This document shows, piece by piece, positions 1 to 13,066 of a stretch of 64,000 nucleotides of DNA. The DNA is taken from contig QNQO01000796.1 of the NCBI GenBank assembly GCA_003290165.1, positions 124,001 through 188,000 on the forward strand, read 5' to 3'. The notes below the pieces were generated by a model. That model had not been told where the DNA came from. It ran no database searches and saw nothing but the letters and a program-made list of their open reading frames with translations. The position numbers were made by a program, and so were the translations under genes. The stretch is from Berberis thunbergii. Lineage: Eukaryota; Streptophyta; Magnoliopsida; Ranunculales; Berberidaceae. The stretch's first letter is position 1. Each line of letters starts with the position of its first letter.

Positions 1-2627
1 GTTGTTGTTGATAAAGGTACACCAATCCTGATATTTTAATGTTTGATTTTGACATCCTTTTTCGCTGCCAATCATATTGTGGTTTGGGAGAGGTGAACAA
101 ATTAAGGGAAATATTTTCCAAATTTTGATTATCATCGCATCTTGTGTTGTCAGGTACTCTGGATTCTCTCATGGTGAGTGCTGTTTACTTTCAATACTCC
201 CATATTTGTCTAGTGCCAGTTACTCACAAGAGGTATTTTGCTTAGTGTGGGCATAACTCACAACAAAACGCAACTGCCATGCTCACTGAAGTCGGAAGGT
301 ATGTTGAAATTGTCAAGTCTTCATAAATTGGTTTTTCTTCAATCTGGTCTCTGTGTTAAAGCGGTTTATGAAATCATCAGGGTCCTTAAGGATGGTGGAG
401 TGTATATATTGGTATGTGTGTACTATTCTTTGTGCTTCTTAATGCAACATTTCTTTGTTTTAGAAGTTTCCTTTCTGTTATAAGATTGAAAGGTTTATGG
501 GAATCCATCTATACGCAGATTCCTATAGTTGCTTCTACCCTATGACTTCATTAACTTCTGTTTGGCAAAGATACATGTTCAGAAGTATGTGTTCCATATG
601 ATATTTTTATCTGCAGATTACATATGGAGCTCCGCTTTATCGGCTATCTTTGTTGAGAGATCCATGCTTGTGGACAGTAAAACTCCATGTTGTAGGTTAG
701 TACGTGTTTCTATTAGTATAATGGTAGTCGTGGTAAACATATATTGGTACTGCTATGACCTTCCTAATTTTTGTTATTTGACATGTTTTATTACATAGCA
801 CTATTGGCCTATTTGGAATCTTTCCTTATAATGTTTTTGCTCGATTATGTTTATATTTATGTTGCGGAAGATATCTTCATGTATAATTTATTAGAAGCAA
901 CCCCACCCCCACCCACCCTCCAAAGAAGAAGATTAATAGCTCTGGCCTCCAAGGATACACGGACATGCGTGTCGTGTCAGACACGGATACGACGCGGCGA
1001 CTCAGCAATTTTAAAAAAATTAGGATTCGACAAAACGGTCAAACTTTACTTTTATTAATTTTTATTTTTTTTTATAACTCATATGAACATAAACAACAAC
1101 CTAAAGCTTAAAATTGTTTAAATTTTTTACTTTTGAAGCTGAAAGATGAGAGCTTAACAAGAAAGACAAAAAAATTTACAGAGATGCTTGGATAGTCAAA
1201 ATTTACTGGGGAGTGTATCTAATTTACAAATTGTTTCAAAATAGTGTGTAATTGTGTATCTAAGAGCAAATTAGTCATCATGATTCATAAACAGATAAAT
1301 CAAATTACAGAGAAATTATATAGCAAAATACCATTTTTTGTGTGTATTGTATCTAATTTAGAGCGAGGGAAGAAACGAACTTGATGACGCCTGATGTACC
1401 ATCAAATGAAAATGTCAGTCAAGAACCCTCAGATTGAGTACGGCGTGAAGATGTGCTCTAATTGAAACAACATTTCTCCCTGACTGAAGAAATCAAAGAA
1501 TTAGCGATTGCAATTGAGTGCAGCAAATCTGGTGTTTCTTCAAGAACTACTTCCGAAAACCAGCAAAGAAAAAAAAAAAAAAAAAAACACTAGCCGAGTC
1601 GGGGTCGTGTCGGTCTCAGTCAACGTGTCTTGACCGTTGACCACGAGTTTGTGTCCGACACGTATCCGACTCTCGAAACATGAATTTTCCTATTAGTCTG
1701 TGCATCCTTGCTGGCCTCTAACATCCTATAACGTCATTCCAACTTTATAGTTTTGGTCCAACTTTATAACTTTGGTTATCGTATATATATTCAATGTTAG
1801 TTTATATATCCATTATTTGATAAAAACTTATTCTCTGTTACTGGTTTAATGAAGTTGGGGATGCCTCTAGTTCAACGAGCAACATGTTAGGTACTATGGA
1901 GCATGAAGGTACTCATCAACACACGACATCATTACTTTACATGTATTTGTGAAACATAATATTTATTGGGTCTATATATGTTGTCTCTTGCAAATGGGGG
2001 TTATCAAAACAATAAAGGGTAGATGTTGAGATCTAGGGCAAGGGAGAATGAGATTATTTCTATCACTGATAATTTGAGATGGTGAAATTCAAGTCTGATG
2101 TTCATATTCCATGGACCTAACCACGAAGGTGAACCAACCAAGTCAATTTTGTGCCAAATGATTATTTGCTTGTTTGCTTGCATTTTGATTCTTCGGTTGC
2201 CCGGGAATATCTGTGTAATGTAGCAAGTAATATGAATTGTGAAATATACCTTAAGTTCGGAATCACAGGAATATTAAAACAACTCTTAAATCGCTGAGTG
2301 TTTTCGATTCTCTCAGACAAAACCTTGAATGAAAGGAACACAGAGCAACGAATATGGGAATTGACCAATCCTGTGCCATTGGATGACAATGGTAGCTCAG
2401 TTGACTCGGCTCTGGGTAGAAACCCTGAAGTTCATTACATCTACGTCTGTACAAAGGTTTGGCTCTATACAACACTTTCACAAACAGTAGAAGATCAGCA
2501 ATTTGTTGTTATACTTTTCTTTTCAGGATGAGTCTCTCTATTTACGCATTTAGTGAAGTTAGTGTCATACTTTTCTTTTCAGGATGAGTCTCTCATACCT
2601 GCATCAAAGGATCAAGCAAAATCCTGA
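1..2627 (+). CDS. class I SAM-dependent methyltransferase, METTL13/EEF1A-KMT-like, 3' part (gene cut by window edge)
   Basis: Seven exons can be read in one continuous frame: about 1-16 (VVVDKG), 152-171 (TLDSLM), 246-298 (begins CGHNSQQNAT), 381-411 (VLKDGGVYIL), 617-695 (begins ITYGAPLYRL), 2317-2456 (ends VHYIYVCTK) and 2583-2627 (DESLIPASKDQAKS, then TGA). The D-K-G-T-L-D-S-L-M stretch, the RVLK-GGVYILITYG stretch and the C-terminal WELT-PVPL and HYIYVCTK blocks are typical of plant proteins related to METTL13 and EEF1A lysine methyltransferase 4. These are class I Rossmann methyltransferases that would methylate a protein lysine; the substrate here is inferred from family only. The N-terminal SAM-binding motif lies outside the window. 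Introns have GT/AG borders and the reading frame is unbroken, so the gene is probably functional. The intron between 695 and 2317 holds a hAT MITE, and the last acceptor is duplicated. Confidence 0.8.
950..1710. mobile_element. hAT-type non-autonomous element (MITE) in a methyltransferase intron
   Basis: The 761-bp element is bounded by perfect 8-bp target duplications CTGGCCTC (942-949 and 1711-1718). It has terminal inverted repeats CAAGGATACACGGAC at the left and, read inward, CAAGGATGCACAGACT at the right. GC-rich subterminal blocks full of GTGTCGTGTC and CCGACACG words flank an AT-rich centre with no coding capacity. The 8-bp duplication points to the hAT superfamily. A relative in opposite orientation lies at 38223-38841. 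Confidence 0.8.
2511..2594 (+). repeat. tandem duplication of an intron 3' splice site
   Basis: A 28-bp unit covering the polypyrimidine tract, the AG acceptor and the first 12 coding bases of the last methyltransferase exon occurs at 2511-2538 and again at 2567-2594, without mismatch and 56 bp apart. Splicing to the first acceptor (AG at 2525-2526) would give the ending DESLYLRI with TAG at 2551-2553. Splicing to the second (AG at 2581-2582) gives DESLIPASKDQAKS with TGA at 2625-2627. Both acceptors keep frame with the previous exon. Confidence 0.85.
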
Positions 2628-3240
2628 GCTAGAGGAGAAAGGTCCAGAATTTTGTTGTCATACATTCATCTCTTCTGTTTCATGAAATTGTGTTGTTGAA
2701 ATCATTCAGAACGATGAACAATTACATCATCATTTATTGTAGTTCATTTAGCACAGCAGGGCTCTTTCCTGGAACATCTTTTAATGTTGTACATTTGGCA
2801 TGCACTTGTAGTCAAGTCTGAACTTTTAAATTGTTGTAACTTGGTATTCAATTGTTTCGTATACCCTACTCACATTGAAGGGAAACTAGTGTGCTGAATC
2901 TCTAAACACAATTGCTCTCTCCAGGGTCCAGGCTCTAGGTTTTATAAGGGAAACTAAGCGGTTCTTTTGTTTGTCACTACAAACACCAGGAAGTCGCTTA
3001 AGCAAAATCAAAATATATTCTGAAACAGTGGCCGTCAGGCCATTTATTCCTGCTTATGGTGAGAATGACAGGTTCACATAATAAACTAGATCAGTGCAAT
3101 AAACGTAGCACGTCCATTAGACAAGAATTCAAGTGACAAAAAAATGAATTTTTTTTTTCTAACTCAACGGAAACAATAGCTTTTCCAAATTTATTTTACA
3201 AGTCAGTGGAAACTAAGGCATTCTCACAAGGAACGAAGCT
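2628..3240. other. intergenic, methyltransferase 3' flank
   Basis: This AT-rich stretch probably begins with the 3' UTR of the methyltransferase gene. No coding frame, RNA gene or mobile-element border was recognised. Confidence 0.4.
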
Positions 3241-3417
3241 GCTCCATGGGATCTTCGGCACTTAACCAAACGCATCAAGAGAGGCCTACTGAATCTCGCG
3301 GACTACCAGATTCAACACCACTACAGAGAAACCAATAGGGTGGCTGACCACCTAGCAGGATTACTACCACCATTTGAATTTCTAGAAATAGATCCTAGCT
3401 CTTTGATGAGAATGTAA
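3241..3417 (+). pseudogene. RNase H C-terminal fragment, LINE-derived
   Basis: An open stretch of 58 codons contains YQIQHHYRETNRVADHLAGL and ends at TAA. The H-x-x-R-E-x-N-x-x-A-D pattern is the C-terminal signature of the RNase H-like domain at the end of plant LINE ORF2 and of related domesticated proteins. No start codon, catalytic DE residues or upstream reverse transcriptase are present nearby, so this is read as a relic. A short exon of a domesticated RNase H-like gene is possible but unsupported. Confidence 0.5.
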
Positions 3418-3689
3418 AAAACTATATACATGAAGACGCTATAGGGAGAAAATACAAAAGAATGTAAAATCTTTGACTTTTTTCAGGTTCTGGGATCCTT
3501 AATAAACCCTGGCTGACTTCTACAAAAAAAAATGTTCTTATGTATGTTCCTTTGAAAATGACAAATAGTCGGAAAACACAAGAAGAATTGCAAGCTACAA
3601 GGAAACAATGAGATAATTAAATTTAAAACTACGATTACGAAATTCACCTTCTCCAGTACATTGATGGTATGTTCCAACTCTTCAACAGA

Positions 3690-6600
3690 ATCTTAGCCTC
3701 TTCATCCTTTTGTTCAGCATAGACTTTACTTGCCTCTGACTCTCTGAAACAGTTCATATCCCAGCAATAACATTCAGCACATATCCAGTCTCAAGATGGC
3801 ACTGGACACACATACCTGACGAGCTTCAACAGCAATAGCTTCATTCTTATCAGCTAGAGCATTTGCCATTTCTAGCTTATCATTCACAGAGGCAACCTCT
3901 TCAAGGAGGCGATCCCTCCCTCTTATGGTCTTTCTCAGTTCATTCTCAATGTCCTGATTTTAGGGAGTGGATCATCTCCTTATTAATCTTAGTGACAACT
4001 CCTCCTTACTTGATGTGGGACTATTTAAGCCATCACTATCCCAACAAATAATGCACCTTAACTATCGACCAACCTGGCTTCAAGTTTTCTATGACAAAGA
4101 ATGTGGTCATCAAACTTAGTTGTTTTAACCGCTAGCTCATGTTGAGTTCTGATCAAAGTCATAAACATCTTTTCAGCTTCATCCTTAAAGTCCTTGGAAT
4201 TGGAGATTGATTCCTGTAAAAAACTAATGTCAAAAAGTAAACCTTTCAAAAGCTCATCCTTTCGAGCCAGTTTCATCCGAAGAAACAAATACTCAGAGAT
4301 CACACTATCAGGGGTCAGGCCCATTTCTTCTTCCTCTAGCTTTTCAATCATTTCATAATAATTTTGAAGCTCCGCAACATATCCACGATTAGATAATCTG
4401 TACAGGAGGTCTTCACTGTGATCTTCTATGTACCCTTGAACAAACTTTTTCCCTCCGTAGCTCCCAAGCATCTCTTTTCCACATCGCTTACAATGGAATA
4501 GAAATTGTTTTGAAGGGGTTGGAGAGATCCAAAATCAAACTTAAGGCTAGAAATTTTTTTCGAAGAACTCCCTACATGGCACTGGTATAACACAAATAAA
4601 GCAAATCCCTTCTCCACTATGTCAGACCAAATATCTTCTAAGGACGATCTTGAATTGAAAATTGAGTTTGATAGATCCTGCCCCAAGGAAATAATATCAC
4701 TATATAATATCTTGAAGCTTTCCTCTACTTCTCTCTTCATTTGCAGAAAAGATATTGGCAATGAAGAAACTGAATTTCTTCTAAACTTAAAAGCATTTGG
4801 TCTTGCACTGATTCACATTCTTCCTCTTTCAGAAACATAGAAGACTCGAGCTGCTGAACTTCTTCAATTAGGCCAACGCTCTCTATCATCAACTCTTCAC
4901 CCACTTGCTTCCACATATCAGTCATATGTTTTGCTTCTTCATTTGCTTTGAGCAATGCATTCAACATAACTTCAGCCCTCTTCTTGTGTTGCTCAAGCCT
5001 CTTCAAATTTAATAATGAAGCTATTGTTCATCTTCATCTTCTCATCAGTGATCAACCTATCATTAGCAAGCTTCAGATGCAGCATTTGGTTTTACAGAAA
5101 CTTTAAGCAGTCAGCACCTTGGAATGTTGCCGGAACATTTTATTGACTAGAAGAAGCTATAGAAATACAACCATACATAGCTTGTAATTACCAAACAGTA
5201 AAGAATAATTGAGATTAGTTGAAAAAGTTTTAAAATTTTAACTTAATTGATACCTCTCCACTAGTGCTGCAGACAACTTCAGCCTCCTCTGCTTCCAGTG
5301 TGCAAGCATACTAGATTTAACATGTTTATTTTGATCCCTGAATATCTTGTTCATGGTCCTAATATCTTCAGTGAATTTGTGAACTAACTTTGACAATAAA
5401 GAAGAAGTGTCAACAGTTTCAGATTTGAATAAATATCTTTCAGCGCCCGCATAAGATGCAATTAAAACATTCTCAGCTTCCAAGAATATGTGCTTTTCCA
5501 TTTCAACTTGAGGCTGAATTATCTCTACTGTTGGGCATCTACTTCATCCATCATTCTAGCATTCCTGTACTTATCTAGGTCAAAAGATGCAGCGTCAGTT
5601 TGTCTTAATGCTTCAATCATCTGATCATTCTTAATTTTAAGTTTACTCTCCAACTCCTTTTATTCTTGACATCTTATCCCTTAAATCCATTTGTCATTCA
5701 ATCACTTTTCTGGTATTTCCATCATTCTCTAGTTGTCGAATTTCAGTTATAGCTAATGTTGCTTCCTTCAAAGAACTCAGCTTCAACTTCAACTTCACAC
5801 CCATTTCTTGGGCATCTTCCAGGCTCTTCTGTAGCTGCATATTTTTTCTTTCTCAAGAAATATTTTTATAGCCATCTCCACATGTTCGCTGCTCCAAATG
5901 TTCCTTTCAGGAAACGAACTTCAATACTTGTCATATAACCAGAAGAATCTTCAAGGGATCTACAGCCATCTGTAAGGAAGTTTGTTAACTTCAACATCGC
6001 CTTCTCCCAGTCCTCAGATAAAGTTCTCAGCTCATCATCTCGGGCCTTTATAGTGTTTCTCAGCCTTGCACTGTCTTCAGTTATAGGATTTAATTGTCCA
6101 TCAGTTCTTACTGAAGTGAAGAAAGTACTTCTTGTAAGTGAAGAATTGTTTCAGCTGTTTCCACTTCAACCTGCTGACAGACTTCTTCAGTTTCAATCTG
6201 ACAAAATATATGAGATGCCTGATCATTTTGGTATTGCTGGTTTAGTATTCCGGCTTCCTCAAGTTCCCTATTCAGCCTATCCAACTTGATTTGCAAACCT
6301 GGCATTATGTTGTCTCCGCTCCCTTCTACTAATACACCTGCATTCTCTGGACCTCGATCCTCAGTTTTCCAGTACCTTCCTAAAGCATTGCAGTCCTTTC
6401 TGAGTTTAAGCTGAGATTCTAATTCTTCAGAATCCTTTTTCTTCAAGAGATCCTCGTATTCGCAATGAGAGTATTCAACTCTAAAGAGCTGTTGCTGTTC
6501 CATCTCTTCAATCAAAGTCCTCGCATCCATCAATTCTTTTTTAGCATTACTGAAACTAGACTGCAGAGCCAATGCATTATCCATCTCCATGCTATTCTTT

Positions 6601-9420
6601 GTTGAGTGAGAATTATATGATGAAATCTTGTTTTCCAAATCATTTCTGACAGATACGATCTCAACCTGTGAAAATGTCCCATGGTTAACACCTAATGTAA
6701 AACAATGTCTGATGTCTTAATCTACTGTAACATTCCAAAAAATAAAAATAAATTGATCAGGGTCATTATTTTGTAAAATATCAGATGTTACAATGGTTAC
6801 AGCGGCTGTTCAATTTTTCACTTTCTTACTGTTACTTCCATTTGGCTGAAAAACAGCAAGGGAAATTATTAACTTGCTGAAGAAAACACAAGAGACCTCA
6901 CCAATGAATTTTTATCTGTTTCTTCAGCCAACCCAGCATCAATGCACAAGGAATCAGATGCCTTAAAAAAAAAAGTAAATAATAGTAGAAAGATTATGCT
7001 ATCTCAACAAATTAACCATTTTAATGTTCTCTCTAGACAGCACTGTTGAGTTCCCTCCATAACTGATCAACTTCCCTGTTGACAAAGACAATGAATGAGA
7101 CATTGGAGACAGTGCACATTCTGGGCTTAGGCTACTAGCATCGGATACAAACAATACCCGGTCCATATAGCAAACTCGAAATATCCTTTGCAAGACGAAA
7201 ACATCAGATCAGAGTTGGATGACACAACGAACAAGTATGGATAAATACTCAAGTTCATTGTGCATTGCTTTTGGATGATCACATACGACCGTAGTCACCA
7301 TTGTCTATAAGAAGTATCACAATGTATTCATAAGTATCATAAAATTGAGTGCACAGCTTATTCTTTTATGCATATCTCCTTCAGCTTCTTTTAAGCATTC
7401 AGCCAAATCACTGCATTGAAGCAGACTATCTTTTCCATCAAAGAGTTGAAAAATACGAAATAACAAAACATAAGTAACTCGAAAAGGATACATTCGCTAC
7501 TTATGCTCATCCTACAGAGGATTTTGCTGACTGGGATCACTAACGGCGTATCATTGCCAGCGTGAAATTATAGGATCCGGAGAAAAGAAAATGGACCACG
7601 TACCTAGTAAGTTTCTCGTTGATTTCTAAACAGGCATCTAAAGTCCTTTTGCAGTCTTCCAAATCCTTTCCAGTGTCTTTATCCTGCTCCTGATCAGTTT
7701 AGAAGTAGATCAGTAGGTTGAGACAACGCTAAAATGTTGTTATAAGTCTGGTCTGCTGAAGAAGAACAAGAAAAAAACAAAAAACGCACATACAAGGTAA
7801 TGATATACATGATCCAGCAATTTGCCTACGTCCAGGGGTGATGATGATATTTTTACTTTAAAGGTCGAAACTTATTGATAGGAGATGCGTGATACCTTGA
7901 TGGTGATCTCTTCCTCATCCACAAAAAGGAACTCAGTACAGAGATCAGTCTCTTTCAAAATATCAAACAAAAGGAACAATGATTTCTCTTGTGATCTCCC
8001 TAAATGATCCCCATTAGAAGTTACACAAGAGCTAATATGTGAAATTGTTAGACTATTTCACACATCTCACAGTCATGATTAGCTAAAATTGTGAGCCAAT
8101 TGACACACAGTGCTCATCTTTCTTTTTCATTCCTTTTCTTGGGTAGTGGTGGTGGGGAGGTAGGAAGGTTACAAATTAGCGTATTTGAAAGGTTGTTAAA
8201 CATAAAACTTATAATCAATTTAGTGTACCAAAATTCACATCTGAAACCTGATTTCTTACCGTTGAAGGGGCTTTAAGCTGTTCAGGGCATCCACAAGCTG
8301 CACAACCCAAAATGTAACTTTGAGAAGTCATATTAGGTTTAAGGAAACTCATTTGGGAAATACATTGTTGGAAACAGAAAACAACAATTGCTCACACCTG
8401 GTCACACAAATCAGAAACCTCAGCCAATATCACTTCTTTCTTCCCTTGTTCATAGAAATCTTGAAACCTGACATTAAAGAGTTCAAATAGTCAATCCCTA
8501 ATCAAAACAAAAAATTGTCTTGGAAAGCTTGTTAAATAAAACTCGCATGTACTTATACAGAAAATCCCAAGGGGATTACATTCTAAGATGCTCCAGGATT
8601 CTTAAGTTCTCCAACGGGAACCATGTCAGTTCTGGATTTCTATCAATTTTTTCTTGAAGCAATTGGATCTCTTCGGATAATGCATTATTTTCCTCCATAA
8701 GATACTCATCAGCGGGTAATAATCCATCTGAGAGCAATTCCAATATTTTTATTTTCTCCTCACGGAACCTTACAATCATTTTTGTACGCTGAGCATCCTC
8801 CTGTTGTTGGTGTACCTACAATCGATGGCAACAACTAAAATGGTAACATTGAGAGATTAAACATGATCAAGAACAGTTCAGAGCATAAACACTGAATGTG
8901 ATAGCTAAGCATACCAAGCGGTTCACGTGTTCAATTTCAGCTTCTAAACTCCTTACTCTAGTCTCTGATATTTTCTCTCTCCTCAAAGCACCAAACAGAG
9001 TAGCTTTGATGCATTTCATCTGATAAATTAAAGCATTGCCATAGATGACTGGATAAGTTAGATCATCAAACAGAAGAAGAATGCCTCAGAACCAAGGGAC
9101 TGTACCTTCCTTTTCGATATATTTGTCCTGTTGTAGGGAACAGAGACTCCTTCCAAAAAATTATGAGTCTCACTTAATTCTCCAGATAGAGATTTCTCAG
9201 AATTTGACAAACTAAATGGTAGAGAGTTGGGAAAGTTTTGGTGTTTCAGAAAAAGGCCCACTGGTCCTGTAACATAAATGTTTTGCATTCTCAGTTCTAC
9301 AAGCCCTTCAACAATCAAGAGGAAAAAGCACACTATACATAACTGATGTACCTTCAATTGTTGTATCTGCCGCTGCAATGCCAGTGCATCTCCTGCAGCA
9401 TCTTCATTGAGTTTAGCCTA
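3690..9420 (-). pseudogene. KIN-12: KIN-12 pseudogene, coiled-coil tail exons
   Basis: Exon-sized coding blocks include 9420-9360 (KLNEDAAGDALALQRQIQQL), 9245-9115, 9020-8920 (ALRREKISETRVRSLEAEIE), 8815-8580 (RFREEKIKILELLSDGLLPA), 8468-8400 (RFQDFYEQGKKEVILAEVSD), 8000-7890, 7690-7600, 7440-7370, 7190-7010, 6970-6890, 6670-6106 (176-codon open block), 5501-5238, 5006-4737, 4761-4426 and 4471-4058. The composition is rich in E, K, L and Q with heptad character, as expected for the KIN-12 stalk. The segment from about 6100 to 5500 is interrupted by several stops and frame changes, and the tail fades out near 3690. Confidence 0.7.
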
Positions 9421-10447
9421 GACAGATCGTGAGGAGAATACATTAAGGACCCAATGACAATGGAATTTGATAATGTGAAATGAAGTCTGAATAATTACAT
9501 TGTTTTGAAAAAGTTTGGAAGCTGGGGAAATTTCAAGGTACTTAGTGTTTCATTCGCTGAACTACAAGAAAATAATAAGCAACTTGTCAGACTCAGACAT
9601 GAAGGAAAATGACCATGACACGTGAAAAAGTATATCAACAAACTCCACAAGAAAGCATTCACCAAGTAGATGAGCTAATGTTCGCAATGATCGTTGTTTT
9701 GGAATTTCCACACAAAGAATCCTGTACAGAAAAATGTATTCACAAAAATGTGGTTTATATGTGAGTCATATACCAAACAAGATTCAGAAGATCTTATTCA
9801 AGATGATTATGTTGTGCTTAATTGCTTTAGTAGTTTAGTGTCACCTGAAGGAGAAAGTGAGCCTAGAATCTCTATAAGGAACATGTCGATGTTTCCCATG
9901 TGCTACAACCACCAATGTATTGATCACCAGGCTGCAAACGAGTAAATTTAACCAAATAGTTAAAGATTCAACTGCACCACTTAAAGATATAAACCTCTGA
10001 TACAATAGCATATCAACTCAAATTCTCAATCAGTAGATTATCACAAAAGCAACAATCTCACCAGAAACTTAAAGTGAATCTCCTGTGCTCAAATTTGAAA
10101 TATTGGAAGTTATTAAGAACGCAATCAAGTCAACTTTTTGCCTATAGGCTATAAGAAGGCATACTACATCCATCAAACATAGGTTTCTAATGTCATGTAT
10201 ATACTATGTTGAGTGGAATCCTCAACAAGTGTGGCATAATCATGTCCAGTGACTATGTCAGACACAATACATATTCTTTTTTTTGTCTTATCTTCAGATA
10301 ATGATCAACATTTGTTATAAGTTACATGACCTATGTCTTCCTTTCAATAATAAAACCTTTGTAAAAACATATACAATTTAGTGGATCAACGTAAGAAGTA
10401 TATTTTCGTATAGTACACTAACAATCCATGTTTAACTGTGAGATGGT

Positions 10448-10463
10448 CACATTTCTTCTAAAT

Positions 10464-10498
<35 letters not shown>

Positions 10499-10688
10499 AA
10501 AGGCAAGCCGGTTTTTTCAGCATAGGGTCCGTAACCTACTCCCGAGATGCGACCTACTGGTCGAAATATCACCCCGAAATAAAGATGCCTCCAGTGGGTC
10601 TCGAAGCAAGGACCTATGGAACAAGTCCACAACTCCTTAACCACTCGACCACTCCCCCTTTGGCACAAGTCCACATTTCTTCTAAATT
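10448..10688 (-). mobile_element. tRNA-derived SINE with target-site duplication
   Basis: On the minus strand the element starts near 10671 with a tRNA-like head: A box TGGTCGAGTGGTTAAGG and a B box around GCTTCGAGACCC. It ends in a long A tract, seen as the T run at about 10466-10497. Perfect 17-bp flanking duplications, CACATTTCTTCTAAATT, lie at 10448-10464 and 10672-10688. The body is about 207 bp. It sits in the gap where the later kinesin motor exons should be. Confidence 0.85.
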
Positions 10689-10889
10689 GCTCCTAATAGA
10701 TCAATGAGTCCATGAATCTGATAGTCTATCCGAGTCGGATTACTCTGTATCTGAGTCCTAGTCCAACACCCTTACTGATCCCCCCATGCAACACAGCATA
10801 TATACAAACACGTACAGCAACAGATGTACTATCAACTATGCAAAACTAAACATTGTGAACATGGTGATGTATTTGAAGAAAACCAAGCA

Positions 10890-13066
10890 TATGTGAACTT
10901 ACCCTAGAGTGGATAAAGATTTGTTGATATTGGCTGCTTCCTTCAAACATTCTCCTTCCAAATCTAAACTTGCATAGGCATGTTGCCATTCAATGAATTA
11001 AAGAATTACCTCACTGAACCAGCAAGATCTACTAAATTCATCTTCCAAATCTAAGGTGTGTCATGGAATCCATATCCCAGAGGCTCTCAATGACACATGT
11101 GAAGACACTGTGCGATCGCCTACTTTCACTGTTCATATTGATTGCTGCTATTTTTCTGTTTGAAGCACCCTGTATAGATAACATATATGAGTTTATAATT
11201 CTGTAACTTATAAAGATGTCACATAACTAACTTCCTTCAGCAGAAGTTGCACATCTTTCGCTGTGGTCACTTCATTTTCTATGAGGTTTTCAACATAAAT
11301 ACCTTTCTTTATGTCTTCTCTTATCTGCAACAAATAATTTTCAGCTATTTACCCTTAATGTGCATATTGTAGACATCCAAAAGGGAATAGTTACTTGAAG
11401 ATTAGTTAATGAAGGCTCCAAGAGATCAATTATTTATTCATTATAGATCTCAAGAAAGGAACACTTGCAACTATATTTCAAATTTTCCTTGCTCGGGTGC
11501 TCCTCTTCGTACCAAAGTAAAAGTGAAGGATAAGGAATGAAAAAGTCAAATTCAGAAAACTATAATCTCCAGTCATGGAAGTTACCGAGTCTTCATGAGT
11601 GGCTTACATCTGTAATCCTTGTAAAGAGATACTCGAACATACGAGGGGTCATCGCAGTCTTCATTTAACTTTCAGTCCATCTCATGGGTCTCGCCCTTCC
11701 TTGTTTAAGTTCTCTTACTACCCGTCTGCAAGAAAATGTAAAAAAATTCAAATTCATCTACAATTTGTTTACAATAATCTGAAACCTTCAAACTGACATT
11801 ACCTGACCATAACCAAACATACAGCTGTTATACCCGGACGTGCAATTCTCCACCATTAGAAGACCAGCAACCTCGAAAAGCCTCTCCTATGGATAAATAA
11901 CGACAATCCATTAGAAACAACTACATATCATACGAGACAAAGGATAAACTAAGAATTTTGTTCCTATTTTAAAATCTTCACCTGTGATATTGTCTCGCAA
12001 GCAATATGATCAAACGTAAACCTTGTTTCAGGATGCCCAAGCCATGTTAACGACAGTGAGCTGTCCTGCCTCAAGCACCTAACATTCCCCTGCAAAGCTT
12101 TCTCTGAGGTACTCATGGGTCGAATTTGTACCAAGACCTGTATAAGCCAAGCAGTAGTCTATAAAGAGCTAGAAAGATAATTCTGTAGCTATTGCATGAA
12201 CTCTTTAAAAAACTGGTGCACCCATATCCAACACTTATCCGACATTGACATGACAAAGACTCTTGCTTGGCACTTATGTTAAGTGTAGAATGCACGCAAT
12301 ATACATTTCCGTAACTATTGTTGGACTTACCTATCAAAATGTGTGAAAAAAAACATTAAATGCGTGTTTGGCTGCATGGAAACTTATTTCATGTGAATCC
12401 TTAAGGGGACCACCTACATTTAAGCTAATTTGAGGTAGTGCTCACTATCCATCATTACATATTATGATCAATAGTAGGAACGGAAGTCCTATGAACATGA
12501 AAATCACGTTTATTACTCCTACAAAGCATGTAATTTTCATGTTCATAGGACTTTTATTCCCACCAATGATCACAAAATGTAATGGTGGATGGTGAATACT
12601 ACCTCAAATTAGCTTAAATGTAGGTGATCTCCTCATGGATTCTCATGGAATAGGATTTCATGTAGCCAAATACACCCTAAGATTAACAAACTTCTGAAGT
12701 GTCCTTTGGAGTCTGCATGCCAAACTATAGCTACTTGCAAAAAAAAGAAATATCGTCACAATTGAGATACTACGATCACTCAGCACACTCATAGATAGTT
12801 ACTTTTTTTCTAAATAATGCAAGTTACAATACCCACTCCACCAAATCCAATTCTTGGGCTTTCACCAAACCCTAAAGGCTAACTCAATTCAAACTCTTGA
12901 ATCCATTTTACTATGCACGCAAACATAGACAAGAAACAGTAACAAAGAGAAATGAAAACAAACCTGAACATTGTGATCCATCCATAATGAAGGATCTTCA
13001 ACCAGTTCAAAATACGGAACTTCCATTAACTGCTTTGACATTGCAATCGATGTTCGTCTAACAACT
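10890..13066 (-). pseudogene. KIN-12: KIN-12 pseudogene, motor-domain exons
   Basis: Reading down the minus strand: 13042-12966 MSKQLMEVPYFELVEDPSLW; about 12130-12000 with RPMSTSEKALQGNVRCLRQ and TWLGHPETRFTFDHIACE; about 11890-11813 with VAGLLMVENC and SGYNSCMFGYGQ; the P-loop exon from 11725 (TGSKRT then TAA, where active kinesins have GQTGSGKT followed by T/Y residues); 11334-11235 IREDIKKGIYVENLIENEVT; about 11170-11070 with MNSES-RSHSVFTCVIES (switch I region); and about 10970-10925 with LKEAANINKSLSTLG (switch II flank). The ATP-binding loop is frame-broken, so no motor could be made. Confidence 0.8.
12360..12677. mobile_element. Tourist-like (PIF/Harbinger) MITE
   Basis: The 318-bp element has long imperfect terminal inverted repeats (GCGTGTTTGGCTGCATGGAA at the left; GGGTGTATTTGGCTACATGA read inward from the right) and near-palindromic inner arms around GTCCTATGAACATGAAAAT. 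TAA flanks both ends (12357-12359 and 12678-12680). The size, the inverted repeats and the 3-bp target fit Tourist-type MITEs. It lies in a former kinesin intron. Confidence 0.7.

Noticed and set aside
10447..10674. Minus-strand frame ending in a poly-lysine run
   Set aside because: It translates the SINE body and its A-tail and is not a gene.
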